64,000 nucleotides of DNA from positions 9,052,001 through 9,116,000 of the forward strand of contig NZ_CP016279.1 of NCBI RefSeq assembly GCF_001542625.1, read 5' to 3'. The DNA comes from Streptomyces griseochromogenes. GTDB lineage: Bacteria; Actinomycetota; Actinomycetes; Streptomycetales; Streptomycetaceae. Positions 47,965-57,030 of this stretch are shown one piece after another. Numbering within the stretch: position 1 is the stretch's first letter; every line of letters starts with the position of its first letter. A model generated the notes under the pieces. The model did no database searches, was not told where the DNA came from, and saw only the letters and a list, made by a program, of their open reading frames with translations. The position numbers were made by a program, and so were the translations under genes.

Positions 47965-49950
47965 TTGCCTCAGCACACGAGCACGAGCCAGTCACCGGGT
48001 ACGGCCGGGGGCGCCGAGGCTGTCCTCGACGAACGGGACGAGGAGGAGACGGCGACCCCGGAGGCCGAGGAGGAGACCACCGAGAAGGAGACCACCGAGA
48101 AGGCCGTCCGCGGGGAATCCACCGGCGAGGAGCCCGCCGCCGAGAAGAGCGCCGCCCCCGAGGAACCCGCCGCCGCGACGGCCGAAGCCCCCGCGGAACC
48201 CGCCGAAGAAGCCACCCCCCAAGAAGCCCCGGCTCCCGCCACTCCCCGCCCCGCCCGGCGCACTTGGACCGGCTGGTCCGCGTGGAGCCGGCGTTGGCGG
48301 GAAGCGCACCCGGAGCTCTCGCAGGCCTTCTCCGTGACCCTGACCGTGCTCGCCGCCGTTCTTGTCGTCGCCGCGCTCGTGCTGCCGAACTCCGTGGTCG
48401 GGCTCGGGCCCGCGAAGTTCGTGCGGATACCGGGGGAGGCGGTCATCGGGGCCGCGGTGATTCTCGCGCTGCCGCGCCGGCCGCGGATCGTGCTGGCCGC
48501 CGTGTCCGGGGTCGCGCTGGCCGCGCTGACCGTGCTGAACCTGCTCGACATGGGCTTCAACCAGTACCTCGGCCGAGGCTTCAACCCCGTCCTCGACTGG
48601 AGCCTGCTCGGCGACGCGCAGTCGTATCTGGAGGACTCACTGGGCCGTACGACCACCCTCGCCGTCACGGCCGCTGTCATCGCCCTCGTCCTGCTGGTGT
48701 TCGTGCTGCTGGCCCTGTCGACGGTCCGGCTGAGCAATGTGCTCGCCCGGCACACCGCCACCGCGACCCGGGGCACCCTGATCGCCGGGGTCGTCTGGAT
48801 CACCTGCTCCTCCCTCGGCCTGCAGATATCCGGCGTGCCGATCGCCTCCGACCGGGCCGCCACCGCGCTGAGGTGGCAGGTGCGGCAGGCGCGCAACACC
48901 CTGCGGGACGAGGCGGAGTTCCAGAAGGTGGCCAAGGTGGACGCGTTCGGGAACACCCCGGGCAGTCAGCTGGTCCCCGCTCTGCGCGGCAAGGACATGG
49001 TCTTCACGTTCATCGAGAGCTACGGCCGCAGTGCCGTCGAGGACCCGATCATGGCGCCCGGCGTCGACAAGACCCTGGACGAGCGCACCCAGGCACTGGC
49101 GAAGGCGGGTTTCCACGCCAAGAGCGGCTGGCTGACCTCGGCGACCTACGGCGGCAGCAGCTGGCTCGGCCACTCCACCACCATGTCGGGCCTGTGGATC
49201 AGCAACCAGCAGCGTTACCGCACCGTCATGGCCAGCGACCACATGAGCCTGACGGACGCGTTCAAGAAGACCGGCGCGTTCGACACGGTCGGCGTGATGC
49301 CGGGCGTGCAGAAGGGGTGGCCGGAGCAGAAGTGGTACGGCCTCGACAAGGTCTACAACGCCTTCCAGCTCGGCTACAAGGGCCCGAAGTTCAGCTGGTC
49401 GACCATGCCGGACCAGTACGCGCTGCAGCAGTACCAGGACCGGGTGCACAGCAAGAAGCCCGCCGACGGCAAGGCGCGGATGTCGCTGCTCATCCTGACC
49501 TCCAGCCACCAGCCGTGGGCACCGATCCCGAAGATGGTCGGCTGGGACCAGCTCGGTGACGGCTCGGTCTTCAAGGGCATCCAGGCGGCGGGCAACCAGC
49601 CGGCCGACGTCATCGCCGACACCACCAAGTCCCGCCAGGAGTACGGCAAGTCGATCCAGTACTCGGTGACCGCGCTGACCCAGTGGCTGGAGCGCTACGG
49701 CAGCAAGGACACCGTGCTCGTCTTCCTCGGCGACCACCAGCCGATCGCCCGGGTCAGCGGCAACCACGCCAGCCGTGACGTGCCGATCTCGATCGTCGCG
49801 AAGGACCCGAAGGTCCTCGACAAGATCGACGGGTGGGGGTGGACGGACGGTCTGCGTCCTGCCCACAACGCCCCGGTCTGGAAGATGAGCGCCTTCCGCG
49901 ACCGCTTCCTGACGGCGTACGGCTCGACCCCACACCCGAAGAAGGGCTGA
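47965..49950 (+). CDS. LTA-synthase-like membrane sulfatase
   Basis: A 661-aa membrane protein. An N-terminal cytoplasmic tail of ~90 residues is acidic and repetitive (EEETTEKETTEKAV, then AAAEKSAAPEEPAAA-like stretches). Four to five membrane helices follow, then an extracellular alkaline-phosphatase-fold domain: FTFIESYGRSAVEDP (metal ligand Glu), SATYGGSSWLGHSTTMSGL (nucleophile region) and LVFLGDHQPIARVSGNHAS (Asp-His ligands). Relatives transfer or hydrolyse phosphoglycerol on cell-envelope polymers. I propose TTG 47965, with GAAGGA eight bases upstream; ATG 47866 or 47869 are alternatives. Converges with the Dus gene. Confidence 0.87.
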   Translation: MPQHTSTSQSPGTAGGAEAVLDERDEEETATPEAEEETTEKETTEKAVRGESTGEEPAAEKSAAPEEPAAATAEAPAEPAEEATPQEAPAPATPRPARRTWTGWSAWSRRWREAHPELSQAFSVTLTVLAAVLVVAALVLPNSVVGLGPAKFVRIPGEAVIGAAVILALPRRPRIVLAAVSGVALAALTVLNLLDMGFNQYLGRGFNPVLDWSLLGDAQSYLEDSLGRTTTLAVTAAVIALVLLVFVLLALSTVRLSNVLARHTATATRGTLIAGVVWITCSSLGLQISGVPIASDRAATALRWQVRQARNTLRDEAEFQKVAKVDAFGNTPGSQLVPALRGKDMVFTFIESYGRSAVEDPIMAPGVDKTLDERTQALAKAGFHAKSGWLTSATYGGSSWLGHSTTMSGLWISNQQRYRTVMASDHMSLTDAFKKTGAFDTVGVMPGVQKGWPEQKWYGLDKVYNAFQLGYKGPKFSWSTMPDQYALQQYQDRVHSKKPADGKARMSLLILTSSHQPWAPIPKMVGWDQLGDGSVFKGIQAAGNQPADVIADTTKSRQEYGKSIQYSVTALTQWLERYGSKDTVLVFLGDHQPIARVSGNHASRDVPISIVAKDPKVLDKIDGWGWTDGLRPAHNAPVWKMSAFRDRFLTAYGSTPHPKKG

Positions 49951-49951
49951 C

Positions 49952-49986
49952 CCGCCCCGGGGCCCGGGGCGGAGCCCCGGGGGCGG
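49952..49986. terminator. Stem-loop between sulfatase and dus genes
   Basis: CCGCCCCGGGGC (49952-49963) and GCCCCGGGGGCGG (49974-49986) pair with a single-base bulge. They fill the gap between convergent stops. Confidence 0.7.
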
Positions 49987-51120
49987 TCAGCCGCCCGACG
50001 TGTCGAGCTCCGCGTCCTCGCCGAGGCCCGCGCAGTCGTACGGGTCCTTCAGCCAGCCGTCCGGCAGCACCACCCGGTTGTTGCCGGACGTACGGCCGCG
50101 CGGCCCGTCGGCGCCGGTGGGCCAGGGCTGGTCGAGGTCCAGCTCGTCCAGGCCGGCCCGCAGCTCCTCCAGCGAGGAGGTGATCGCGAGCCGCCCCCGC
50201 ATCTCGGAGCCGACCGCGAAGCCCTTCAGGTACCAGGCCACGTGCTTGCGGAAGTCGATGACGCCCCGCGACTCGTCGCCGATCCATTCGCCGAGCAGCG
50301 TCGCGTGCCGGACCATGACGTCGGCCACCTCACGAAGAGCCGGCCGCGCGATGTCCTGCGTACGCCCCTCGAAAGCCGCCACCAGATCCGCGAACAGCCA
50401 CGGCCGCCCCAGGCAGCCGCGGCCCACGACGACCCCGTCGCAGCCGGTCTCCCGCACCATCCGCAGCGCGTCCTCGGCCGACCAGATGTCGCCGTTGCCG
50501 AGCACGGGGATCTCCGGCACGTGCTCCTTGAGGCGGGCGATGGCGTCCCAGTCGGCCGTGCCACCGTAGTGCTGTGCGGCCGTGCGGCCGTGCAGCGCGA
50601 TCGCCGTGACCCCCTCCTCGACGGCGATGCGGCCGGCATCCAGGTAGGTGATGTGGTCGTCGTCGATGCCCTTGCGCATCTTCATCGTCACCGGGAGGTC
50701 GCCGGCGCCGGAGACCGCCTCGCGCAGGATCGCGCGCAGCAGGTTGCGCTTGTAGGGGAGGGCCGAGCCGCCGCCCTTGCGTGTGACCTTGGGGACCGGG
50801 CAGCCGAAGTTCAGGTCGATGTGGTCGGCGAGGTCCTCCTCCGCGATCATGCGGACGGCCTTGCCGACGGTCGCCGGGTCGACGCCGTACAGCTGGATCG
50901 AGCGCGGCTTCTCGGTCGCGTCGAAGTGGATCAGCTGCATGGTCTTCTCGTTGCGCTCGACCAGCGCCCGGGTCGTGATCATCTCGCTGACGAACAGCCC
51001 CTTGCCGCCGCTGAACTCCCGGCACAGGGTGCGGAAGGGCGCGTTGGTGATCCCCGCCATGGGTGCGAGCACGACGGGCGGAGCGACGGCGTGCGGGCCG
51101 ATGGAGAGCGGGTGGGTCAT
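49987..51120 (-). CDS. dusB: tRNA-dihydrouridine synthase, DusB type
   Basis: A 377-aa FMN enzyme that reduces uridine to dihydrouridine in tRNA D-loops. FMN-barrel start: VVLAPMAGITNAPFRTLCRE. The catalytic Cys lies in HIDLNFGCPVPKVTRKGGG, and further motifs are VTMKMRKGIDDDH, AIALHGRTAAQHYGG, VLGNGDIWSAEDA and VVVGRGCLGRPW. The C-terminal helical tRNA-binding domain follows. ATG 51120 with GGAG seven bases upstream is correct; the same frame is open to 53601 without a gene beyond. I recall its position near ppdK as conserved in Streptomyces. Confidence 0.95.
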   Translation of the reverse strand: MTHPLSIGPHAVAPPVVLAPMAGITNAPFRTLCREFSGGKGLFVSEMITTRALVERNEKTMQLIHFDATEKPRSIQLYGVDPATVGKAVRMIAEEDLADHIDLNFGCPVPKVTRKGGGSALPYKRNLLRAILREAVSGAGDLPVTMKMRKGIDDDHITYLDAGRIAVEEGVTAIALHGRTAAQHYGGTADWDAIARLKEHVPEIPVLGNGDIWSAEDALRMVRETGCDGVVVGRGCLGRPWLFADLVAAFEGRTQDIARPALREVADVMVRHATLLGEWIGDESRGVIDFRKHVAWYLKGFAVGSEMRGRLAITSSLEELRAGLDELDLDQPWPTGADGPRGRTSGNNRVVLPDGWLKDPYDCAGLGEDAELDTSGG

Positions 51121-51170
51121 CAGAGGGCTCCGGGACGGATGTACGACAGCAGACAAGGATCCATTGTCCC

Positions 51171-52070
51171 TCACCCGTGGGACAGCTCCGCCAGCCGCTC
51201 CAGGCGCTCCTCGCTGTCCTCGTCGGCGGGGACGTAGGCGACCACCCGGTGGGCCGGTGCCTGCGGGGCCAGCCACATGTTGCGGTGCTCCAGACGGATC
51301 AGGCCGACCACGGGGTGGAGGTAGCGCTTGACGTGCGGGGTCGTCGGCGCGACCTCGTGCCGCTCCCACAGCCCGCGGAACTCCTCGGAGACCTCCAGCA
51401 GCCCGTTCAGCCGCTCCTTCCAGGCGGGCTCGGCCATGTGCTCGGCCATGCCCGCCCGGTACTTGGCGATCAGGTCCCGCAGCATCTCGTCCCGGTCGAG
51501 GCAGTCCCGCATCCAGCGCTCGCTGGTGGTCAGCAGCCACAGACAGTTGCGCTCGGCCGGGTGCAGCTCGGCGGGGTCGCCGAAGACCTGGGCGAAGGGA
51601 CGGTTGGCGGCGAGGATGTCGTAGCGGGCGTTCTGCAGGGTGGCCGGGTAGGGCGCAAGACGCTCGACGATCTTCAGCGCGGACTTCGGGGCGAGGGTGC
51701 ACTCGGCCTCGGTGCGCGGGTCGGCGGTCCCGGCGAGCGCGAAGAGATGGGCGCGCTCGGTCGGGTCCATCAGCAGGGTACGGGCGACCGCGTCCAGCAC
51801 CTGGGCGGAGACATGGGTGGCGCGGGCCTGCTCGATCCAGGTGTACCAGGTGACGCCGACCGCGGAGAGGTGCGCGACCTCCTCCCGGCGCAGGCCGGGC
51901 GTACGGCGGCGGGGGCCGCGCGGCAGGCCGACCTGCTCGGGGGTGACGCGCTCGCGGCGGCTGCGCAGAAACGCGGCCAGCTCGCGCCGGCGGATGTGCC
52001 GCTCCCCCGGCCGGCCCCCGTGCCGCTCCTCGTCCTGCTCCCTCGGCTGTTCCGGCGCTGCGATGGTCAT
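51171..52070 (-). CDS. XRE regulator with MmyB-like ligand domain (copy 1)
   Basis: A 299-aa regulator. The helix-turn-helix lies around residues 30-80 (ELAAFLRSRRERVTPEQVGL, then GLRREEVAHLSAVGVTWYTW). The C-terminal MmyB/PAS-like ligand-binding domain contains YDILAANRPFAQVFGD, RNCLWLLTTSERW and RHEVAPTTPHVKRYLHPVVG. Members of this group control nearby oxidoreductases or exporters and are thought to bind fatty-acid-like ligands. It is divergent from an MFS exporter, and the 103-bp gap contains a bipartite operator shared with two other loci here. No ribosome-binding site; probably leaderless. Clearly paralogous to the gene at 55103. Confidence 0.9.
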   Translation of the reverse strand: MTIAAPEQPREQDEERHGGRPGERHIRRRELAAFLRSRRERVTPEQVGLPRGPRRRTPGLRREEVAHLSAVGVTWYTWIEQARATHVSAQVLDAVARTLLMDPTERAHLFALAGTADPRTEAECTLAPKSALKIVERLAPYPATLQNARYDILAANRPFAQVFGDPAELHPAERNCLWLLTTSERWMRDCLDRDEMLRDLIAKYRAGMAEHMAEPAWKERLNGLLEVSEEFRGLWERHEVAPTTPHVKRYLHPVVGLIRLEHRNMWLAPQAPAHRVVAYVPADEDSEERLERLAELSHG

Positions 52071-52101
52071 GACACCAAGGGTGCCGTCCGCCCGTAGCCC
52101 G

Positions 52102-52147
52102 GTTCCAGTTGGTGCCGATACCTGGATGAGCACCGACTGGTACCCGG
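52102..52147. promoter_or_regulatory. Bipartite operator, site A (XRE copy 1 / MFS exporter)
   Basis: A 25-bp element beginning GTTCCAGTTGGTGCC and ending GATACCTGGA (52102-52126) is followed nine bases later by ACTGGTACCCGG (52136-52147). Matching elements occur at 56046 and 59284. Confidence 0.65.
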
Positions 52148-52173
52148 CTGGGGGCTCCCGCAGGGTCGACAGC

Positions 52174-53586
52174 GTGACCACGACAACGACTTGTGTCCCG
52201 ACCGCTGCCCCACCCCGCTCCCTCACTCCCCTGGGCCTGCTCACCCTCATGCTCGGCACGGCACTGCCGATGATCGACTTCTTCATCGTCAACGTGGCCC
52301 TGCCGACGATCGAGCGCGATCTGCACGCTCCCGCGGCGACCCTGGAGATGGTCGTGGCCGGTTACGCGGTCGCGTACGCCGTGCTCCTCGTGCTCGGCGG
52401 GCGGCTCGGCGACACCTACGGCCGGCGGCGGCTGTTCCTGTGGGGCGTGACCGGTTTCGGGCTGACCTCGCTGGCCTGCGGGCTCGCGCCCGACGCCTGG
52501 TGGCTGGTGGGCGCGCGGGTGGCGCAGGGTGCCGCGTCGGCGGCGCTGCTGCCCCAGGTGCTGGCCACCATCCACGCCACGACGAACGGCGAACGGCGCT
52601 CCCGTGCGGTGGCCCTGTACGGCTCGGTCGGCGGGGTGTCCGTGGTGCTCGGGCAGGTGCTGGGCGGCGTCCTGGTCGCCGCCGATCCCGCGGGCACCGG
52701 CTGGCGCGCGGTGTTCCTGGTGAACGTGCCGGTCGCGGTGGCGGCCTTCGGCCTCGCGATGCGGTCGGTGCCGGACAGCCGGGCCGAGCGGCCCGCCCGC
52801 GGCGACCTGGCCGGTACGGCCCTGCTGGCGGCGACGCTGACGGCCCTGCTGCTGCCGCTGACCGAGGGCCGGGCGGCGGGCTGGCCGCTGTGGTCGGTGC
52901 TGCTGCTGTGCGCGGCCCCGCTGCTCGCGTACGCCTTCCACGCGGTGGAACGGCACGGCGAGCGGACCGGCGGCGGCCCGCTCCTGCCGCCGTCCCTGCT
53001 GGCCGACCCCGGTGTCCGGCGCGGCCTGCTCCTCGGCCTGCCGGTGTTCATCGGTTTCGCGGGCTGGATGTTCGTGAGCGCGGTCACCCTGCAACAGGGC
53101 CTGGGCTACGGCGCGTTGACGGCAGGGCTGACGCTGGTGCCGATGGGGGTGGCGCAGTTCGCCGCGTCGATGCTGGCGCCGTATGCCGTACGACGGCTCG
53201 GCGGGCGGGCGGTGGTGCCGGCCGCGGTGGTGCACATCGCGGGCCTGGCGACGGTGACGGCGACCGTACTGCTCGGCCCGTGGCCGCATCTGAGCCCGCT
53301 CGCCCTGGCTCCGGGTCTCGCCCTGTGCGGTGTGGGCCAGGGCCTGGAGCTGCCCCTGTACTTCCGGAACCTGCTGGCCGCGGTCCCGGCGCGGCTGGCG
53401 GGCACGGGCAGCGGTCTCGCGGCCACGCTCCAGCAGTCCTGCCTGGCCGTCGGCGTGGCCACACTCGGCTCGCTGTTCCTGTCCCTGATTCCCGGCCTCG
53501 GCATGCGGGAGGCCCTCGCGGTGGTGCTGGCGTTGCAGGCGGCGGGGCTGGCGGGGCTCGGGGTGCTCGGTTTTCGAATGCCGTGA
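52174..53586 (+). CDS. MFS drug exporter, 14-helix DHA2 type (copy 1)
   Basis: A 470-aa efflux pump. Helix 1 is MIDFFIVNVALPTIERDLHAP; motif A is GGRLGDTYGRRRLF; motif C region is GQVLGGVLVAADPAGTGWRAVF. The GTG at 52174 is the best start given the operator just upstream; an ATG at 52126 would begin inside that operator. It is divergent from, and presumably controlled by, the XRE/MmyB regulator at 51171. Its sequence is close to the MFS protein at 59357, which also shares the operator. Confidence 0.9.
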   Translation: MTTTTTCVPTAAPPRSLTPLGLLTLMLGTALPMIDFFIVNVALPTIERDLHAPAATLEMVVAGYAVAYAVLLVLGGRLGDTYGRRRLFLWGVTGFGLTSLACGLAPDAWWLVGARVAQGAASAALLPQVLATIHATTNGERRSRAVALYGSVGGVSVVLGQVLGGVLVAADPAGTGWRAVFLVNVPVAVAAFGLAMRSVPDSRAERPARGDLAGTALLAATLTALLLPLTEGRAAGWPLWSVLLLCAAPLLAYAFHAVERHGERTGGGPLLPPSLLADPGVRRGLLLGLPVFIGFAGWMFVSAVTLQQGLGYGALTAGLTLVPMGVAQFAASMLAPYAVRRLGGRAVVPAAVVHIAGLATVTATVLLGPWPHLSPLALAPGLALCGVGQGLELPLYFRNLLAAVPARLAGTGSGLAATLQQSCLAVGVATLGSLFLSLIPGLGMREALAVVLALQAAGLAGLGVLGFRMP

Positions 53587-53601
53587 CCATGTAGCGGTCA
53601 T

Positions 53602-53634
53602 TAGTTAGACACACTATTGAAGTCGGCGTACGCT
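53602..53634 (+). promoter_or_regulatory. Leaderless promoter and dyad of the MFS gene at 53641
   Basis: TAGACA (-35, 53606-53611), 17 bases, TACGCT (-10, 53629-53634), six bases, ATG. The -35 is embedded in an imperfect dyad TAGT-n7-ACTA (53602-53616) that could be a repressor site. Confidence 0.6.
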
Positions 53635-53640
53635 GCTGAC

Positions 53641-55095
53641 ATGCCCGAGCTGAGCCACCGCCGACGCCTGCTCGTGCTCGCGATCTGCTGCATGAGCCTG
53701 CTGATCGTGAGCCTCGACAACACCGTGCTGAACGTCGCGCTGCCCTCGATGCAGCGCGACCTGCACGCCACCACCTCCGGCCTGCAATGGACCATCGACG
53801 CATACACGCTGGTGCTGGCCTCGCTGCTGATGCTGGCGGGCTCCACGGCCGACCGCGTCGGCCGCAAGCGGGTCTTCATGGCGGGTCTGATCGTCTTCTC
53901 GATCGGCTCGCTGCTGTGCTCGCTCGCGCCCAGCCTCGATCTGCTGATCGTGTTCCGCATGGTCCAGGCGGTCGGCGGCTCGATGCTCAACCCGGTCGCC
54001 ATGTCGATCATCACCAACACCTTCACCGACGCGCGCGAGCGCGCCCGCGCGATCGGCGCCTGGGGTGCGGTGGTCGGCATCTCCATGGCGGCCGGCCCGC
54101 TGGTCGGCGGCCTGCTGGTGGAGTCGGTCGGCTGGCGTTCGATCTTCTGGCTCAACCTCCCGGTCGGCGCGGCGGCCCTGCTGCTCACCCTGCGGTTCGT
54201 CCCCGAGTCCCGCGCTCCCCGGGCGCGCCGCCCCGACCCGGTCGGCCAGCTGCTGGTGATCGCCCTGTTCGGCTCGCTGACGTACGCGATCATCGAGGCG
54301 CCGGACTCGGGGTTCCAGGCGGTCCTCCCCTTCGGCGTGGTGGCGTGCGCCGCTCTGCTGGGGTTGCTCTGGTACGAGCCCCGGCGCGACGAACCCCTCA
54401 TCGACCTGCGCTTCTTCCGGTCCGCACCGTTCAGCGGGGCGACCGTGATAGCGGTCAGCGCGTTCGCGGCGCTGGGCGGGTTCCTGTTCCTGTCCACGCT
54501 GTACCTGCAGAACGTGCGCGGTCTCGACGCCCGGCACGCGGGCCTGTGGATGCTGCCGCTGGCCGCGCCCACGTTCCTGTGCGCGCCGCTGTCCGGGCGG
54601 CTGGTGGGAAGCCGGGGGCCGCGCGTGCCGTTGCTGGTCGCCGGGTGCGCGATGACGGCGAGCGCGGTGCTGTTCGCGGCGTTCGGGGCCGAGACGTCCG
54701 ACGTCACGCTGTTCCTCGGTTACGTGCTGTTCGGTGTCGGCTTCGGGTTCGTGAACGCGCCGATCACCAATACGGCGGTCTCGGGCATGCCGAGGGCTCA
54801 GGCCGGGGTCGCGGCCGCCGTCGCCTCCACGAGCAGACAGCTGGGGCAGACGCTGGGCGTGGCGATCGTGGGATCCGTACTCGCGTCCGGGATCGGCTCG
54901 TCACCGTACAAGGACGCGTTCGTCTCGGCCGCCCGGCCCGGATGGTGGATCCTCACGGCGTGCGGGGTGGCCGTGCTCGTCCTCGGGCTGGTGAGCAGCG
55001 GGCGGTGGGCGCGCGGGACTGCCGAGCGGACGGCTGAGCAGTTGGAGTCGGCCGAGGTCAAGGAGGCCGCCGTGGAGGCCGGGGCTCGTCGTTGA
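53641..55095 (+). CDS. MFS drug exporter, EmrB/QacA type
   Basis: A 484-aa pump with 14 predicted helices. Helix 1 carries VSLDNTVLNVALPSM with the acidic residue typical of DHA2 exporters; motif A is AGSTADRVGRKRVF; the motif C region is MAAGPLVGGLLVESVGWRSIF. The C-terminal tail is charged (TAERTAEQLESAEVKEAAVE). The ATG at 53641 follows a textbook leaderless promoter. It is only distantly similar to the other two MFS proteins of this region. It converges with the XRE gene at 55103 with 7 bases between stops, so that regulator is less obviously its controller. Confidence 0.92.
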   Translation: MPELSHRRRLLVLAICCMSLLIVSLDNTVLNVALPSMQRDLHATTSGLQWTIDAYTLVLASLLMLAGSTADRVGRKRVFMAGLIVFSIGSLLCSLAPSLDLLIVFRMVQAVGGSMLNPVAMSIITNTFTDARERARAIGAWGAVVGISMAAGPLVGGLLVESVGWRSIFWLNLPVGAAALLLTLRFVPESRAPRARRPDPVGQLLVIALFGSLTYAIIEAPDSGFQAVLPFGVVACAALLGLLWYEPRRDEPLIDLRFFRSAPFSGATVIAVSAFAALGGFLFLSTLYLQNVRGLDARHAGLWMLPLAAPTFLCAPLSGRLVGSRGPRVPLLVAGCAMTASAVLFAAFGAETSDVTLFLGYVLFGVGFGFVNAPITNTAVSGMPRAQAGVAAAVASTSRQLGQTLGVAIVGSVLASGIGSSPYKDAFVSAARPGWWILTACGVAVLVLGLVSSGRWARGTAERTAEQLESAEVKEAAVEAGARR

Positions 55096-55102
55096 CCGCG
55101 GG

Positions 55103-56017
55103 TCATTCGTGGCTGGTCGCGCAGTTCCCCGCGCCCCTCAGGGCGATGTCGTGCAGCTTCTCCAGACGCTCCCTCGACTCCTCGTCCGCCGGTGTGTACG
55201 TCACCATGCGCGGGCCCGGGTCCGGGGTCAGCCACAGGTCGGTGTGGTCCACGGTGACGCGGCCGACGTAGCGGTTGCGGAACTCCTTGCGCCGGGTGCT
55301 GGCGCCCACGACCTCGTGGCGGTCCCAGATGTCGCGGAACTCCGGGGACTGCGTGCGCAGCCGCTTGAGGAGCATCTTCCAGCCGGGCTCGGCGAGATGA
55401 CCGGCCATCGAGGCGCGGAAGCGTGCGGCCATGAGGCGGTGGGTCTCCTCCAGGTGCACGATCGAGGAGCGCCACTGCTCGTGCGTGTACGAGAGGATCA
55501 GGCAGTTGCGGTCCTCCGCGGGCACCTCGTCCAGGTCGCACAGGAGCAGCGCGTAGGTGCGGTTGTAGGCGAGGATGTCGTACTTGCTGTTCTGCACACA
55601 GGCCGGGAACGGCTCTACCTGCTCCAGCAAGGCCCGCAGGGCGGGCGTGATCGACGGGCACCTCGTGGCCGGCGTCGGGTCGGTGGCCCCGGCCAGCTGG
55701 AAGAGATGGGCGCGCTCGGTGCCGTCCAGCATCAGGGTGCGGGCGAGGGCGTCGAGGACCTGCACCGAGACCTGGATGTTGCGGGCCTGTTCGAGCCAGG
55801 TGTACCAGGTGACGCCCACCGCGGACAGCTGGGCGACCTCCTCCCTGCGCAGGCCGGGCGTGCGGCGCCGTACGCCGCGCGGCAGCCCCACCTGCTCGGG
55901 GGTGATCCGCTCGCGCCGGCTGCGCAGAAAGGCGGCCAGCTCGTGCCGGCGGATCTCCGAGCCCCGCATCGCCGGCGCGGCGGCCTCCTGGGTCGTCGTC
56001 TGGGCCGTCGTCGTCAT
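55103..56017 (-). CDS. XRE regulator with MmyB-like ligand domain (copy 2)
   Basis: A 304-aa paralogue of the 51171 regulator with the same layout: helix-turn-helix (ELAAFLRSRRERITPEQVGL, GLRREEVAQLSAVGVTWYTW) and MmyB domain (YDILAYNRTYALLLCDLDE, RNCLILSYTHEQW, NRYVGRVTVDHTDLWLTPDP). The N-terminus is Thr/Ala-rich. ATG 56017 lies close behind GGAG and six bases from a CACCCT hexamer, so a leaderless start is possible. The operator element at 56046-56071 is directly upstream. The MFS gene at 59357 carries the same operator and may be its real partner. Confidence 0.9.
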   Translation of the reverse strand: MTTTAQTTTQEAAAPAMRGSEIRRHELAAFLRSRRERITPEQVGLPRGVRRRTPGLRREEVAQLSAVGVTWYTWLEQARNIQVSVQVLDALARTLMLDGTERAHLFQLAGATDPTPATRCPSITPALRALLEQVEPFPACVQNSKYDILAYNRTYALLLCDLDEVPAEDRNCLILSYTHEQWRSSIVHLEETHRLMAARFRASMAGHLAEPGWKMLLKRLRTQSPEFRDIWDRHEVVGASTRRKEFRNRYVGRVTVDHTDLWLTPDPGPRMVTYTPADEESRERLEKLHDIALRGAGNCATSHE

Positions 56018-56045
56018 GTCTCCAGGGTGAGGCCGGGCGCAGACT

Positions 56046-56071
56046 GTTTCCAGGTGGTTCTGGTACCAGGA
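56046..56071. promoter_or_regulatory. Operator, site B (XRE copy 2)
   Basis: A 26-bp element starting GTTTCCAGGTGGTTC and ending TGGTACCAGGA. The 11-bp CTGGTACCAGG end is itself palindromic. It corresponds to the first part of sites A and C. Confidence 0.65.
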
Positions 56072-56133
56072 TGCGGGGACTCGACTACCCGTTTACCGGC
56101 TCTCGGGACGAGGCCGGGCAGCGGCGCGATCGA

Positions 56134-56955
56134 TCAGCCCCGGGTCACCGGTGCCTGCAGTTCCGTCACCCAGTCGTCGCGGTTCTGGGGGCACTCCAGA
56201 TTGATCTCGCGGGGGTATCCGGCCGACCGGTAGCCGTTGGCGTCGATCCAGCGGTCCAGGGTCTGGGCGGTGGGAAGCACGGTGTCCATCGAACCGTGGT
56301 GCACGATGGTCGCCGCCTCGTCGAGGGACGGCAGGTCGAGAATCCGGAGGGTGCCCTCCCGCAGAGGGGCGGACACCTGGACGGCGGCGTGGACGCTGAT
56401 CCTGCCGCCGCCCTCCGGGGCGTCCTCGTAGTAGGCGACGCCGGGGCCGGTGGGGGTGATGCCCGCCGAGTCCAGGCGCCGGAACAGCTCGTCGTAGAGC
56501 GGCCCGATGACCGGGCCGATGTCCTCGGGCCCGAAACTCGCGGCGGTCGCGGTCAGCTCGGCCACCCGCACGGCGGGGACGTTCTTGATGACGACGTCGT
56601 TCGTGGGCATGTGCCCCTCGCTCTCGATCGCTCGGAGCCTCGCCTCGACCTGGACCAGCCGTGCCCCCGCGGCCGCCATGGCGGTCTCCAGTTCGGCCCG
56701 CCGCAGCCGCAGCATGCCGCGCAGTTCCTCGGCGCCGACCATCTCGTCCACGATGTCCCGGACCTGCCGGAGGGTGAATCCGAGGTCCTTGAGCGCGATG
56801 ATCCGGTTGAGGCGGGCGAGCTGGGCGGCGGTGTAGTGGCGGTAGCCGCTGACGGGGTCGACATGGGCGGGCCGCAGCAGGCCGGTCGCGTCGTAGTGAC
56901 GCAGCATCCGGACCGAGACGCGGCCGAGCCGGGCGAAGTCTCCGATGGTGAACAT
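56134..56955 (-). CDS. MerR-family regulator with GyrI-like effector domain
   Basis: A 273-aa regulator. The MerR winged helix is MFTIGDFARLGRVSVRMLRH ... GYRHYTAAQLARLNRI at residues 1-50, followed by a long coiled-coil (LRGMLRLRRAELETAMAAAG). Residues ~125-273 resemble the GyrI/BmrR effector-binding fold (VRVAELTATAASFGPEDIGPV, GVAYYEDAPEGGGRISV, REINLECPQNRDDWVTELQ). The ATG at 56955 has GGAG five bases upstream. Members sense drugs or hydrophobic cations and activate efflux genes by remodelling the promoter. Its target is not obvious here. Confidence 0.9.
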   Translation of the reverse strand: MFTIGDFARLGRVSVRMLRHYDATGLLRPAHVDPVSGYRHYTAAQLARLNRIIALKDLGFTLRQVRDIVDEMVGAEELRGMLRLRRAELETAMAAAGARLVQVEARLRAIESEGHMPTNDVVIKNVPAVRVAELTATAASFGPEDIGPVIGPLYDELFRRLDSAGITPTGPGVAYYEDAPEGGGRISVHAAVQVSAPLREGTLRILDLPSLDEAATIVHHGSMDTVLPTAQTLDRWIDANGYRSAGYPREINLECPQNRDDWVTELQAPVTRG

Positions 56956-57030
56956 GATGTCTCCGAGCTGACCGCCTGACACGGTGTGAGGGTCAAGAAG
57001 CCCCGCGGGGCCGCGAGCGACGCGTGCCCG

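Noticed and set aside
51121..53601. Minus-strand open frame extending the dus gene to 1204 codons
   Set aside because: The Dus fold begins at the ATG 51120; upstream residues are Arg/Gln/His-rich shadow of the XRE and MFS genes.
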